64,000 nucleotides of DNA from Myxococcus guangdongensis. GTDB lineage: Bacteria > Myxococcota > Myxococcia > Myxococcales > Myxococcaceae. Below the pieces are notes generated by a model. That model was not told where the DNA came from and did not search any database. It saw only the letters and a program-made list of their open reading frames with translations. The translations under genes and the position numbers were made by a program. Below, one piece after another: positions 43,483 to 51,892 of the stretch. The stretch is taken from positions 248,001-312,000 of the forward strand of contig NZ_JAJVKW010000003.1 in the NCBI RefSeq assembly GCF_024198255.1, given 5' to 3'. How positions within the stretch are numbered: the stretch's first letter is position 1; each line of letters opens with the position of its first letter.

Positions 43483-44435
43483 CAGGCGTGAATCTTTTCG
43501 TTCCGGGCGAGCATGTCGACGTACTCGGCAATCTTGCGGGCGCGGGTCTCCGCCTTCTTGACGTTCTGGATGCGGAACAGGATGGCGTAGCGGTTGACGG
43601 AGTTGAGTGTCGCGAAGAACGCCTGCGCGCGCGGGTTGGCGGCGAGCGCCTGGGCGAGGTCCTCCGGCACGGTGGCTGTGCGCGCGGAGTCGTAGGCGGC
43701 GTCCCAGCGGCCGTTCTTCTTCGCGTTCTCGACTTCGGCCAGCCCCGTGGGGCGCATCTTCCCGGCGTCGATGAGGGCGAGCACCTTCTCGCGGTTGATT
43801 TTCGACCAGATGCTGCGCGGGCCTCGCGGCGTGAAGCGCAGGAGGTAGGCCGTCTCGTCGAAGCGGCCCTTCTGGCCGTCGATCCAACCCCATATCAGGG
43901 CGACTTCGAGCGCCTCCTGGTAGGTGACGGAGGTGGGGCTGTGGCCCTTCTTCGTGAACTTGAGCCACGCGCCGCGCGTGGTGTGGTGCTTCTCCATCCA
44001 CCGGTCGAAGGCGGCGGGGGACTCGAAGAAGACGATGGGCAGGCCGTCCGCGGGCGCGGTGGCGGACGGCGTCTTCGTCGCGGCGGGCGCGGACTTGGAT
44101 GGCATGGGCGGGCTTCGCGTGGCGCTGGCGGTGGGCTTCGCGGCCGGGGACTTGTGGGTCGCGGCGCTGGCGAGCGTCTTCCGGGCGTCGGACTTGCGCG
44201 GCGCGGAGCCCGTGGCGGGCTTCGCGGCCGAGGACTTGCCCCTCACCGGGCTGGCCGGGGTCTTCAGGGGGGAGGACTTGCTGCGCCTGGTGCCGCGAGG
44301 AGGCGTCTCTGAGGCCACGGACTTCGCGTCGAGGGCGTTCCGGGTGGCCTTCACGGGCGTGGTGGTCTTCTCGCGCTTCGACGCGGGGCGGGCGGACTGC
44401 TTCGTCGAGGAGCGAGGCTCGCGGGCAGGGCTCAT
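43482..44435 (-). CDS. YdeI-family protein with long basic N-terminal tail
   Basis: About 317 residues. Residues 130-317 form a YdeI/OmpD-associated (bacteriocin-protection) domain: I-V-F-F-E-S-P-A-A-F-D-R-W-M, A-L-I-W-G-W-I-D-G-Q-K, L-R-F-T-P-R-G-P-R-S-I-W-S-K-I-N, F-F-A-T-L-N-S-V-N-R-Y-A-I-L. The preceding 110-130 residues are Lys/Ala/Ser/Pro/Thr-rich with repeats such as K-S-x-A-A-K-P, like histone H1 tails. The start at 44435 includes this tail; an internal ATG at 44105 would remove most of it. Coupled to the ABC ATPase downstream. Confidence 0.85.
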   Translation of the reverse strand: MSPAREPRSSTKQSARPASKREKTTTPVKATRNALDAKSVASETPPRGTRRSKSSPLKTPASPVRGKSSAAKPATGSAPRKSDARKTLASAATHKSPAAKPTASATRSPPMPSKSAPAATKTPSATAPADGLPIVFFESPAAFDRWMEKHHTTRGAWLKFTKKGHSPTSVTYQEALEVALIWGWIDGQKGRFDETAYLLRFTPRGPRSIWSKINREKVLALIDAGKMRPTGLAEVENAKKNGRWDAAYDSARTATVPEDLAQALAANPRAQAFFATLNSVNRYAILFRIQNVKKAETRARKIAEYVDMLARNEKIHA

Positions 44436-44482
44436 GGGGCCCGGCTTGTAGCACGGGGATGCAGGCGCGGGTCCGCGCGGTG

Positions 44483-45121
44483 CTACGGCTTCAGCCGGAA
44501 GTCGTCCGTCGCGGCTTCGCGGAGTGTGTGGGGGATGAAGTCCGGTCCCACCACGGTGCGCAGCCACGCGTCCTTCATCTGTCGCGCGCAGCGGTTGGGG
44601 GGCATGCGACCGACGGCCGTGCCCAGGCCCGGGGTGAGGAGGGTGCGGATGGGCGTCTTCGCCGTCTTGTTGTGCGCGAGCACACAGCGCAGGGCGGCGC
44701 GCATGGCGAGGTAGGCGTTCACCGTCTCGCTGACATCCACGGGCACGCGCATGGTGGGCGCGCTGATGCACCAGGGAATCTCCTCGCGGCCGGTGGGGAC
44801 GAGCACCGCGCTGCCCACGGGCAGCTCGCCGCCCCAGTCCTGCTCGAGCAACTCGCGCAGGCGGTCCTGGACCTGCTGGCCGAGCTGGTACGTGTACACG
44901 GCGTCGATGCCGCCATCCATGAACCCGAAGCTGTTGGCGGGGCTGATGATGGCGTCGGCGCGGAGGTCGATGGGGTCGCTGGGGGACACCTGTCCCTCTC
45001 GCTCGGAGAAGATGTCTCCTCGGGAGATGGTGACGCCTTCGATGCCCGCGAACTCCTGACGCCAGGCCTCCACCAGGGAGTGGCTGATGTCACGCAGGTG
45101 CAATTGGAGGGGAGGCGCCAT
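44483..45121 (-). CDS. Macro domain protein (ADP-ribose binding)
   Basis: A protein of about 212 residues with the macro-domain core D-A-I-I-S-P-A-N-S-F-G-F-M-D-G-G-I-D (ADP-ribose loop) and R-T-L-L-T-P-G-L-G-T (second phosphate loop). Macro domains bind or hydrolyse ADP-ribose-1-phosphate or ADP-ribosylated targets. ATG 45121 (MAPPLQLHL) is chosen, with 45136 as a five-residue longer alternative. It leads the minus-strand operon containing YdeI and an ABC exporter, and is divergent from the GST-like gene at 45169. Confidence 0.85.
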   Translation of the reverse strand: MAPPLQLHLRDISHSLVEAWRQEFAGIEGVTISRGDIFSEREGQVSPSDPIDLRADAIISPANSFGFMDGGIDAVYTYQLGQQVQDRLRELLEQDWGGELPVGSAVLVPTGREEIPWCISAPTMRVPVDVSETVNAYLAMRAALRCVLAHNKTAKTPIRTLLTPGLGTAVGRMPPNRCARQMKDAWLRTVVGPDFIPHTLREAATDDFRLKP

Positions 45122-45168
45122 GTCGGGGTTATACATCCTGGTCAGGTCCGGCGTAGGTTCTCGGGCCT

Positions 45169-45942
45169 ATGCGCACTCTGTATGGGTTGCGGTACTCGGG
45201 TTGGACGGAGAAGGCCCTCTGGGCGTTGGACCACCACGGTGTCGACTACCGCTACCGCGAGCACACGCCGCTCACGGGTGAGCTGGTGTTGCGCTGGCGC
45301 ACGCCGAAGGGCACGCGTCCCACGGTGCCGTTGCTGGTGGAGCCGGAGGGCGCGACGACGGGCTCGTTCTCGATTGCGCGCAGGGCGGAGGCCCAGGGGC
45401 GCGGGGCGCCGCTGTTTCCCGCGAGCGCGTTGGAGACCATCGAGCGCTGGGAGGCGGTGAGCGACGCGGTGCTGGGCATCGCGCGGGCGAACGTGTTGCG
45501 TCGGATGCTCGAGAATCCGCGGGCGCAGCGGGAGAGCCTGCCCGCGTACATCCCCGGGTTCCTCCGCGGTGTGTCCGCGCCGGTCGCTCGGATGGGAGTT
45601 CGGTTCATCTCGCGCAAGCACCACGCGGTGGCGGACCCGGAGCGTGTCCTGCAGGAGAAGGCCATCCCCGCGCTGGAGCGGCTTCGCGCGGAGCTGAAGG
45701 GGCGTCCCTACTTGATGGAGCGCTTCACGTACGCGGACATCACGGCGGGCTTGATGCTCCAGTTCGTGCGGCCCGTGGATGACGCGTGGTTGCCGGTGGG
45801 ACCGGGGACGCGTGAGGTGTGGCATCACGAGTCGTTGGCCGCGGCGTTCCCGGACCTGCTCGCGTGGCGGGACTCGCTGTACGCGAAGCACCGCCGCCCC
45901 GCGTTGTTGGGGGACGGCGGCGTGGTGGCTCGCGCGAGCTGA
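45169..45942 (+). CDS. Glutathione S-transferase family protein
   Basis: A 257-residue cytosolic protein. Residues 1-85 form a thioredoxin-like GST domain (LYGLRYSGWTEKALWALDHHG, R-P-T-V-P-L-L-V-E), followed by an all-helical C-terminal domain with Y-L-M-E-R-F-T-Y-A-D-I-T-A-G, the conserved N-capping D in the GST alpha-6 helix. The usual catalytic Ser/Cys is not certain (S10 or W12 region). Conjugation or peroxidase activity is possible. It converges with the DUF4412 gene (six bases apart). Confidence 0.85.
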   Translation: MRTLYGLRYSGWTEKALWALDHHGVDYRYREHTPLTGELVLRWRTPKGTRPTVPLLVEPEGATTGSFSIARRAEAQGRGAPLFPASALETIERWEAVSDAVLGIARANVLRRMLENPRAQRESLPAYIPGFLRGVSAPVARMGVRFISRKHHAVADPERVLQEKAIPALERLRAELKGRPYLMERFTYADITAGLMLQFVRPVDDAWLPVGPGTREVWHHESLAAAFPDLLAWRDSLYAKHRRPALLGDGGVVARAS

Positions 45943-45948
45943 GGCGGG

Positions 45949-46725
45949 CTACTTCGTCTTGGCGGGAGGCGGCGCGGGCGGAGCGCCTTGGGGGGCGGCC
46001 ATGCGCTGACGAATCATCTCCTGGATCTGCTCGGGTGACTTGCCCTTGAAGTCCTCGGGCTTGAAGGAGCCCATGACGGAGTCGTTGGGGCCGGGGGCGT
46101 CGAGCTCCTCGTAGTCGGCGGGGATGACGAAGAGGGAGGCGGGCTGTTCGCCGACCTTGATGTTGGTGACGTCGATTTCAGCCTGGAGCTTGCCCTTGGT
46201 GTCGAACGTCTGGCTGCGCACGTAGGCGACCTCGGGGAGGTCGGTGGGGCGCCAGACTTTCTGACGCTCGACGGCGCCTTCGGCACCGGGAGGGACCCCT
46301 TCGTAGATGACGGTGGGGTGGCCGTTGACCTTCTGGGTGCCGACCTTCTTGAAGCCCTGCTCCTTGAAGCACGCGTCGAAGTCCTGGTTCTTCCCGGAAC
46401 AGGCGCCGGGAATCTTCACGGACATGTCGTCGAGGTTGCGCGTGGTGGCGGCCTTGCGGTCGTGGAAGAGGGTGGAGCCGGTGCGCTTCTCCCAGTTGAA
46501 GAGGATGGACATGCCGCCGGGGACCTCGACGGGGGACAGGTCCATGCGGAGCATGCCGGTGCGGCCGTACATCTTGCCCTTGGTCTCGGGGGCGGCCTTC
46601 TGGCCGGGGGCGGGAGCGCTCTTCACGCGCAGGTCACCGACCCAGTCCGCGAGCGCGGGCGCGGACACGAGCAGCGTGGCGGCGAGGACTTTCGACAACG
46701 TGTGACGAACCGTGGATGTGCTCAT
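45949..46725 (-). CDS. DUF4412 domain-containing exported protein
   Basis: A 258-residue protein with a signal peptide (VLAATLLVSAPALADW) from ATG 46725. The mature domain matches DUF4412: early G-K-M-Y-G-R-T-G-M-L-R-M-D strand, D-D-M-S-V-K-I, and V-N-G-H-P-T-V-I-Y-E-G-V. The tail is Pro/Ala-rich with a Q-I-Q-E-M-I-R-Q-R-M helix. Probably periplasmic or outer-membrane associated; role unknown. Its promoter region (46726-46846) is shared with the divergent second toxin gene. Confidence 0.82.
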   Translation of the reverse strand: MSTSTVRHTLSKVLAATLLVSAPALADWVGDLRVKSAPAPGQKAAPETKGKMYGRTGMLRMDLSPVEVPGGMSILFNWEKRTGSTLFHDRKAATTRNLDDMSVKIPGACSGKNQDFDACFKEQGFKKVGTQKVNGHPTVIYEGVPPGAEGAVERQKVWRPTDLPEVAYVRSQTFDTKGKLQAEIDVTNIKVGEQPASLFVIPADYEELDAPGPNDSVMGSFKPEDFKGKSPEQIQEMIRQRMAAPQGAPPAPPPAKTK

Positions 46726-46846
46726 GGGCGCACCACAATCCAGGGCCTGTGTGGGTGTCAAACATGCTCGTGCTCCCTTGCTGGCCCGGGCGCGAGGCCG
46801 TGTCAGGGCCGCGCGGCATGGTTCGGGCTCCTGACACGGAGGGCCC

Positions 46847-48190
46847 ATGTCGCCACGTTGGTGCGTCGCGCTGCTCATGCTGTTGACGGGAGTGGGGTGC
46901 TCCTCGGCCCGGGTCGTTCGCCTCGACACTGGCAGCGAGATCTTCACCCTGACCCCACGTGAGGAAGAGGGCGCGGAGCTGGCTGATGCCCGACTCGAGG
47001 ATGGCGAGTTCGAGGACGCGATGAAGTCCCTGGCGCGGGATGTCGTTCCCTCGAACAACCCGATGCGTCAGGCCCGTGAGCTGTTCGAGCTCCCCTCCCG
47101 CAGTGGCCTGTACCTCTACGAACACCGGACGCACCGTCTCTCGGCCCGAGACGTGTCCCTGGGTGAGGGGCCTCACCTGCTGGAGACCTATGCGGACGAG
47201 GAGATGACCCAGGCCTATGGCCGATGGTGTCGGAACCAGGGCACGCCGGGCGACTGTCTGAGTCTGCTGGAGGAAGGCCCGCTGCTCGGCAGTGATGGCA
47301 AGTACGTGCTGGCGATGGCCATCGCCATGGGCTCGGTCTGGGAGGAATCCGCCGAGGCGCTGGAGGACATGACCGACCCTCGGCAGGTCCTCTCGATGGT
47401 GATGGCCTCGGTGACGATGTACATGCTCCTGTGGACCTTGCCCGAGCCCGTGTCGAAGGGACTGGCGACGCTGCTGACGGCAACGGCCATCGCCTATCTG
47501 GGCGTCGACACGGTGTTGGGCATCATCGGTGGATGGTGCGTGCTCGTCAGGGATGTGGACCGCGCGACCACCTTCGAGCAGCTCGACGATGCGGGCTCCG
47601 CGTTTGGTGCGGTGCTGGGTGAGAACGCGGCACGCGTCTTCGTGATGTTGGCCACCGCCGCTATCGGCAACACGGCGGGGCTGGCTGCGAAGTCAGCGCA
47701 GCTGCCGGGCTCCGCACAGGCGGCGCTGGCGGTCGAGTCGCAGGCGGGTTTTCAATTCGCGGCGATGGGTGCGGTGCGCTCGGTCGCGGTGTCGAGCGAG
47801 GGACTCACCATCGCGCTTGCACCCAATGCGCTGGCGATGGCTGGCCAGAGGGATGGGGCGAGCAGGCCGCATCGTCATCACATCGCTACAGACAAGAACA
47901 GCATCTCTGCTGTCCAGGGTGGACCTTGGACCCCTCAGTTCAGGAGACTCTTCCGGAAGGCGGGAATGAAGCTGAAGGACCCGGAGAACATCGTGGAAGT
48001 GCGAGGCCACAAAGGCCCTCACCCACGGTCGTACCACGAAGCCGTTTATGAGCGACTCAACGGCGCGACGAGGACTTGTCGCACCGTGGAGGCTTGTCGC
48101 AAGGCGCTGACCACCGAGCTCCAGGCCCTGTCCGTGGAAGTCAGGACGAAGGGGACGAGACTCAACGAACTGGTGACGCGAGGAAAGTGA
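46847..48190 (+). CDS. SitA5-like lipoprotein toxin with AHH nuclease domain (copy 2)
   Basis: A 447-residue paralogue of the protein at 23922-25259 with the same architecture: lipobox Cys18 (LTGVGC), R-V-V-R-L-D-T-G start, central hydrophobic helices, and C-terminal AHH nuclease (R-H-H-I-A-T-D-K-N, G-H-K-G-P-H-P-x-x-Y-H). By hand count about 67 of the last 105 residues are identical to copy 1. GGAGG precedes the ATG. The immunity gene starts 15 bases downstream. As for copy 1, delivery by outer-membrane exchange is known for SitA proteins, and inferred here. Confidence 0.88.
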   Translation: MSPRWCVALLMLLTGVGCSSARVVRLDTGSEIFTLTPREEEGAELADARLEDGEFEDAMKSLARDVVPSNNPMRQARELFELPSRSGLYLYEHRTHRLSARDVSLGEGPHLLETYADEEMTQAYGRWCRNQGTPGDCLSLLEEGPLLGSDGKYVLAMAIAMGSVWEESAEALEDMTDPRQVLSMVMASVTMYMLLWTLPEPVSKGLATLLTATAIAYLGVDTVLGIIGGWCVLVRDVDRATTFEQLDDAGSAFGAVLGENAARVFVMLATAAIGNTAGLAAKSAQLPGSAQAALAVESQAGFQFAAMGAVRSVAVSSEGLTIALAPNALAMAGQRDGASRPHRHHIATDKNSISAVQGGPWTPQFRRLFRKAGMKLKDPENIVEVRGHKGPHPRSYHEAVYERLNGATRTCRTVEACRKALTTELQALSVEVRTKGTRLNELVTRGK

Positions 48191-48205
48191 GGTAGAGGGC
48201 CAGAT

Positions 48206-48775
48206 ATGCCCAAGCGCTACTTCAAGCTCGCGCAAGTGATGGAGTCCGGGAACTGGGACCTGGGAGATCCGCTGGATGCGCATGGCGTGGAACTGGATGA
48301 CCCGTATGTCTTCCGTTCCGGGCGAGCGCTTCCACACCCAGGGCGTTTGAGCATTCCCATCGATGAACCGGGGCGACGCCTGGAGTTCAGCACTGCGGGG
48401 CTTGGCATGGCGCCAGTCGTCCATGTCCGTGTCGCCACGCTCTTCATGGAGCTGGCACCTGACGCGGTGCAGGTCTTCCCCGTCGAAATCCAGGGGATGC
48501 CCGACCAGTACCTCATCCTGGTGGCCACGAAGCTCCTGCGCTGCATTGACGACGAGGCCTCCGACGAGGTCCTGTACTGGAAGCCGGAAGACGGTCAGCC
48601 CGAACGGGTGGGGGAGTACAGGTCCGTCATCGGCATGCGCATCGACACCTCGAAGGTCGGCGACGCCAAGGTGTTCCGCACCTGGGGCTGGGACCTGGGC
48701 CTCATCGTCTCCGAGGACCTCAAGCTCGCCCTGGAGCGCGCCCGCGTCACCGGCGTGAGATTCACCGAGGTCTGA
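48206..48775 (+). CDS. Imm11-family immunity protein (copy 2)
   Basis: A 189-residue Imm11 (DUF1629) protein with G-M-R-I-D-T-S-K-V-G, V-F-R-T-W-G-W and V-S-E-D-L-K-L-A-L-E. It is closely related to the protein at 25279-25854 (C-I-D-D-E-A-S-D-E-V-L-Y-W shared) and sits 15 bases after its cognate toxin. Whether the two immunity proteins protect against each other's toxin cannot be judged from sequence. Confidence 0.85.
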   Translation: MPKRYFKLAQVMESGNWDLGDPLDAHGVELDDPYVFRSGRALPHPGRLSIPIDEPGRRLEFSTAGLGMAPVVHVRVATLFMELAPDAVQVFPVEIQGMPDQYLILVATKLLRCIDDEASDEVLYWKPEDGQPERVGEYRSVIGMRIDTSKVGDAKVFRTWGWDLGLIVSEDLKLALERARVTGVRFTEV

Positions 48776-48790
48776 CCCCGGAAACACGAA

Positions 48791-48820
48791 CGGCGCCGGC
48801 CTCCAGGAGGCACGGCGCCG
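48791..48820. terminator. Bidirectional terminator-like hairpin
   Basis: CGGCGCCG-GCCTCC and its near-perfect complement GGAGGC-A-CGGCGCCG face each other with one bulged base, giving a stem of about 14 pairs. It lies between the immunity gene end (48775) and the mreB stop (48847), so it can serve both strands. No U-run is present. Confidence 0.6.
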
Positions 48821-48846
48821 CGGTGCTCACGACACAGGGCCGAAGC

Positions 48847-49953
<1,107 letters not shown>

Positions 49954-50066
49954 CTACGCGACGCGGCACGGAGGAAGAAAAGCCGGAAGCCCTTTCACAA
50001 CCGCCTGGGGAGCAGTCGACCAGCGGACTCGGCGGGGGGAAGGGCCATCCCCCCAGTCCCCAGGCC

Positions 50067-50615
50067 TCAGGGGGAGACTTCCACCACCTGGGCCTGCTCG
50101 AAGCGCGTGGCCACCACACCGGCCTGCTCCGCCTCGCCCTCGGGAAGGCACCCGGCGGGCACCACCCCGGCCTCCTCGGCCTCCCGGTACTCGGGCGTGT
50201 GCCGCAGGGCCTCGCTGGTGACGTGGAGCAGCCCGTCACGGACCGGCTCGAACAGCAGCGCGGTGAGGTACCAGGCGGGCGCGTAGTCCAGGCGGATGAA
50301 CCCGTGCACGCTCCAGCGGTGCGGCGCGTAGTCCCAGGGGCAGCGGCCCAGCAGCTTCTTCAGCAACCACCCCGTGGCGTACTCCGCCCCGAAGATGAGG
50401 GCCGTGTAGGCCAGCGCCCTCACGGGCCGGGGCAGGGGCTTGAGCCGCGCGGAGACCTCCTCCAGCGCCAGCGCCGTGCCCCCGTAGATGGGGTGCATCC
50501 ACAGATAGGTCTGCGCCGTGGCGCTCCTGTCCCGGCGCAGGGCCGCGTTCGCCCCCGTGAAGAGGACCTCCAGCACCCAACCCGTGCACCCGTAGAGCAG
50601 GAATCGTGAAAGCAC
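50067..50615 (-). CDS. CmpB-like putative ABC transporter membrane protein
   Basis: A 182-residue protein of the ABC_trans_CmpB family (PF06541): short hydrophobic segments (LSRFLLYGCTGWVLEVLF, ALAYTALIFGAEYATGWLLK) and the G-R-C-P-W-D-Y and R-W-S-V-H-G-F-I-R-L-D-Y motifs typical of these proteins. The family is annotated as a permease but its function is not established. It contains roughly four hydrophobic helices. It ends 185 bases from mreB and is not obviously co-transcribed with another gene. Confidence 0.82.
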   Translation of the reverse strand: MLSRFLLYGCTGWVLEVLFTGANAALRRDRSATAQTYLWMHPIYGGTALALEEVSARLKPLPRPVRALAYTALIFGAEYATGWLLKKLLGRCPWDYAPHRWSVHGFIRLDYAPAWYLTALLFEPVRDGLLHVTSEALRHTPEYREAEEAGVVPAGCLPEGEAEQAGVVATRFEQAQVVEVSP

Positions 50616-51175
50616 ATCCTCAACCTAGGGATGCTCCCACCCGGCGGCACGCCCACGCACGCGCCGCACCGACGCCTGCCGTCGCTGTGCACGGGTGGAC
50701 GTTGTCCTCGTCCACGCGCGCCTTCGCGCTGCGTCCCGGTCGGCTCAGCCGTGGAGAGGAGGACATGGGCCTACAACCCGGTGACGCACCCGCCTGGAAC
50801 GGGGTGTCGTCCCCTCGCGTCAGGGCGCGTGGAGATCCACGGCCGCGCCGCCGCGAATCTCGCGGGAACTCCGGGCCCGAGGTCGTTACCCGTGGAGCCC
50901 CAAGCCCGCCCCAGGCCACGCCGCCCGAGCCTCGGACCCCAGCCCCCGCGTCACCCCTCAACCCCATGAAGGCGCCACCTCCCCAGCCACGCACGCGCGT
51001 CCGGTCCGCCCCGAGCGGAGGCCCCCGGGATGGGAGTCCCGCGGCCCCCGGGACGAGGGCGCAAATCATGCGTCGAGCGGCGAGCGAGCAGGGCGCTCCA
51101 CGCGCTCGCCACCTCGTCCGCGCGCCGGGGCCCAGCGGACTGGCGGGCTGGGGGCAACCCGCGCTTTACGGGGCC
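50616..51175. other. Intergenic stretch of unclear content
   Basis: 560 bases between the CmpB-like gene and the small membrane protein at 51176. Short open frames exist on both strands but are Arg/Pro/Ala-rich in every frame and show no signal peptide, ribosome site or family resemblance. I see no gene or RNA here. Confidence 0.5.
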
Positions 51176-51709
51176 ATGTCCGGCGTAGTACCTGAACGAG
51201 CGATGCGCTCCCCCGGCACGACATCGCGAATGCCCGGTTCCGGGAGTGAGCTGCTCCGGACCGGACTGCTGGCCCTGGGCGTGGTCCTGGTCCTGGCGAC
51301 CGTCCTGCGCGCCGGGGACGCCGAGTGCCCCACCCGGGGCGCCACCCCCGAGCGCGGCTTCTACGCCGACTCTGGCGCGACGTCGGTGCGCCAGGGCGCC
51401 AGGTCCTCCAAGAAGTCCTCGCGGCGCTGGGGCGCGCAGTTCCACATCACGGATTTGGGCGGCTGGGACTTGGCCCTCCATGTGGGCGGGGGGCCCGCCT
51501 TCGCGGCGGCGTCCTCCGTGCGGACCCGCACCGCGCTCGAGCCCGACCTGTTGGCCCTGTACCGCTGGGGCCGCGAGCGTCACCACGCCTTCACGCGAGT
51601 CACCTTGCGCGAACGTCGCGCCCCGGCGGCGCCCACGTCGAGCGGGGAAATCGCGGACCGTCCCTCCATCGCCAGTCGCACGCTGCGCGGACCGCCCGAG
51701 TTCGGCTGA
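51176..51709 (+). CDS. Hypothetical small membrane-anchored protein
   Basis: About 177 residues from ATG 51176 (ATG 51203 is an alternative). One hydrophobic helix (LLRTGLLALGVVLVLATVLRA) near residue 28-48 is followed by a short soluble domain with W-G-A-Q-F-H-I-T-D-L-G-G-W-D-L-A-L-H-V-G-G and L-E-P-D-L-L-A-L-Y-R-W-G-R-E-R-H-H. The codon use is less convincing than in neighbours, and opposite-strand frames also stay open. No family recognised. Confidence 0.5.
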   Translation: MSGVVPERAMRSPGTTSRMPGSGSELLRTGLLALGVVLVLATVLRAGDAECPTRGATPERGFYADSGATSVRQGARSSKKSSRRWGAQFHITDLGGWDLALHVGGGPAFAAASSVRTRTALEPDLLALYRWGRERHHAFTRVTLRERRAPAAPTSSGEIADRPSIASRTLRGPPEFG

Positions 51710-51892
51710 CCCGTGCGCGACGCGGGCCCTTCCCGGGCCGGGGTCGCGCGTGGAGCCCCGCGGTGGTCCGGGCGAAAAAGCCCGGCGTGACGTCGTCTTT
51801 TCCTTTCATCCCCGAGGGATGGCCCTTGTCTTCCGAGTCCTCGGAAATCATGGGGCGCGTCCCGTCCGAGTCTTCCAGATTGAGGTGACCTG

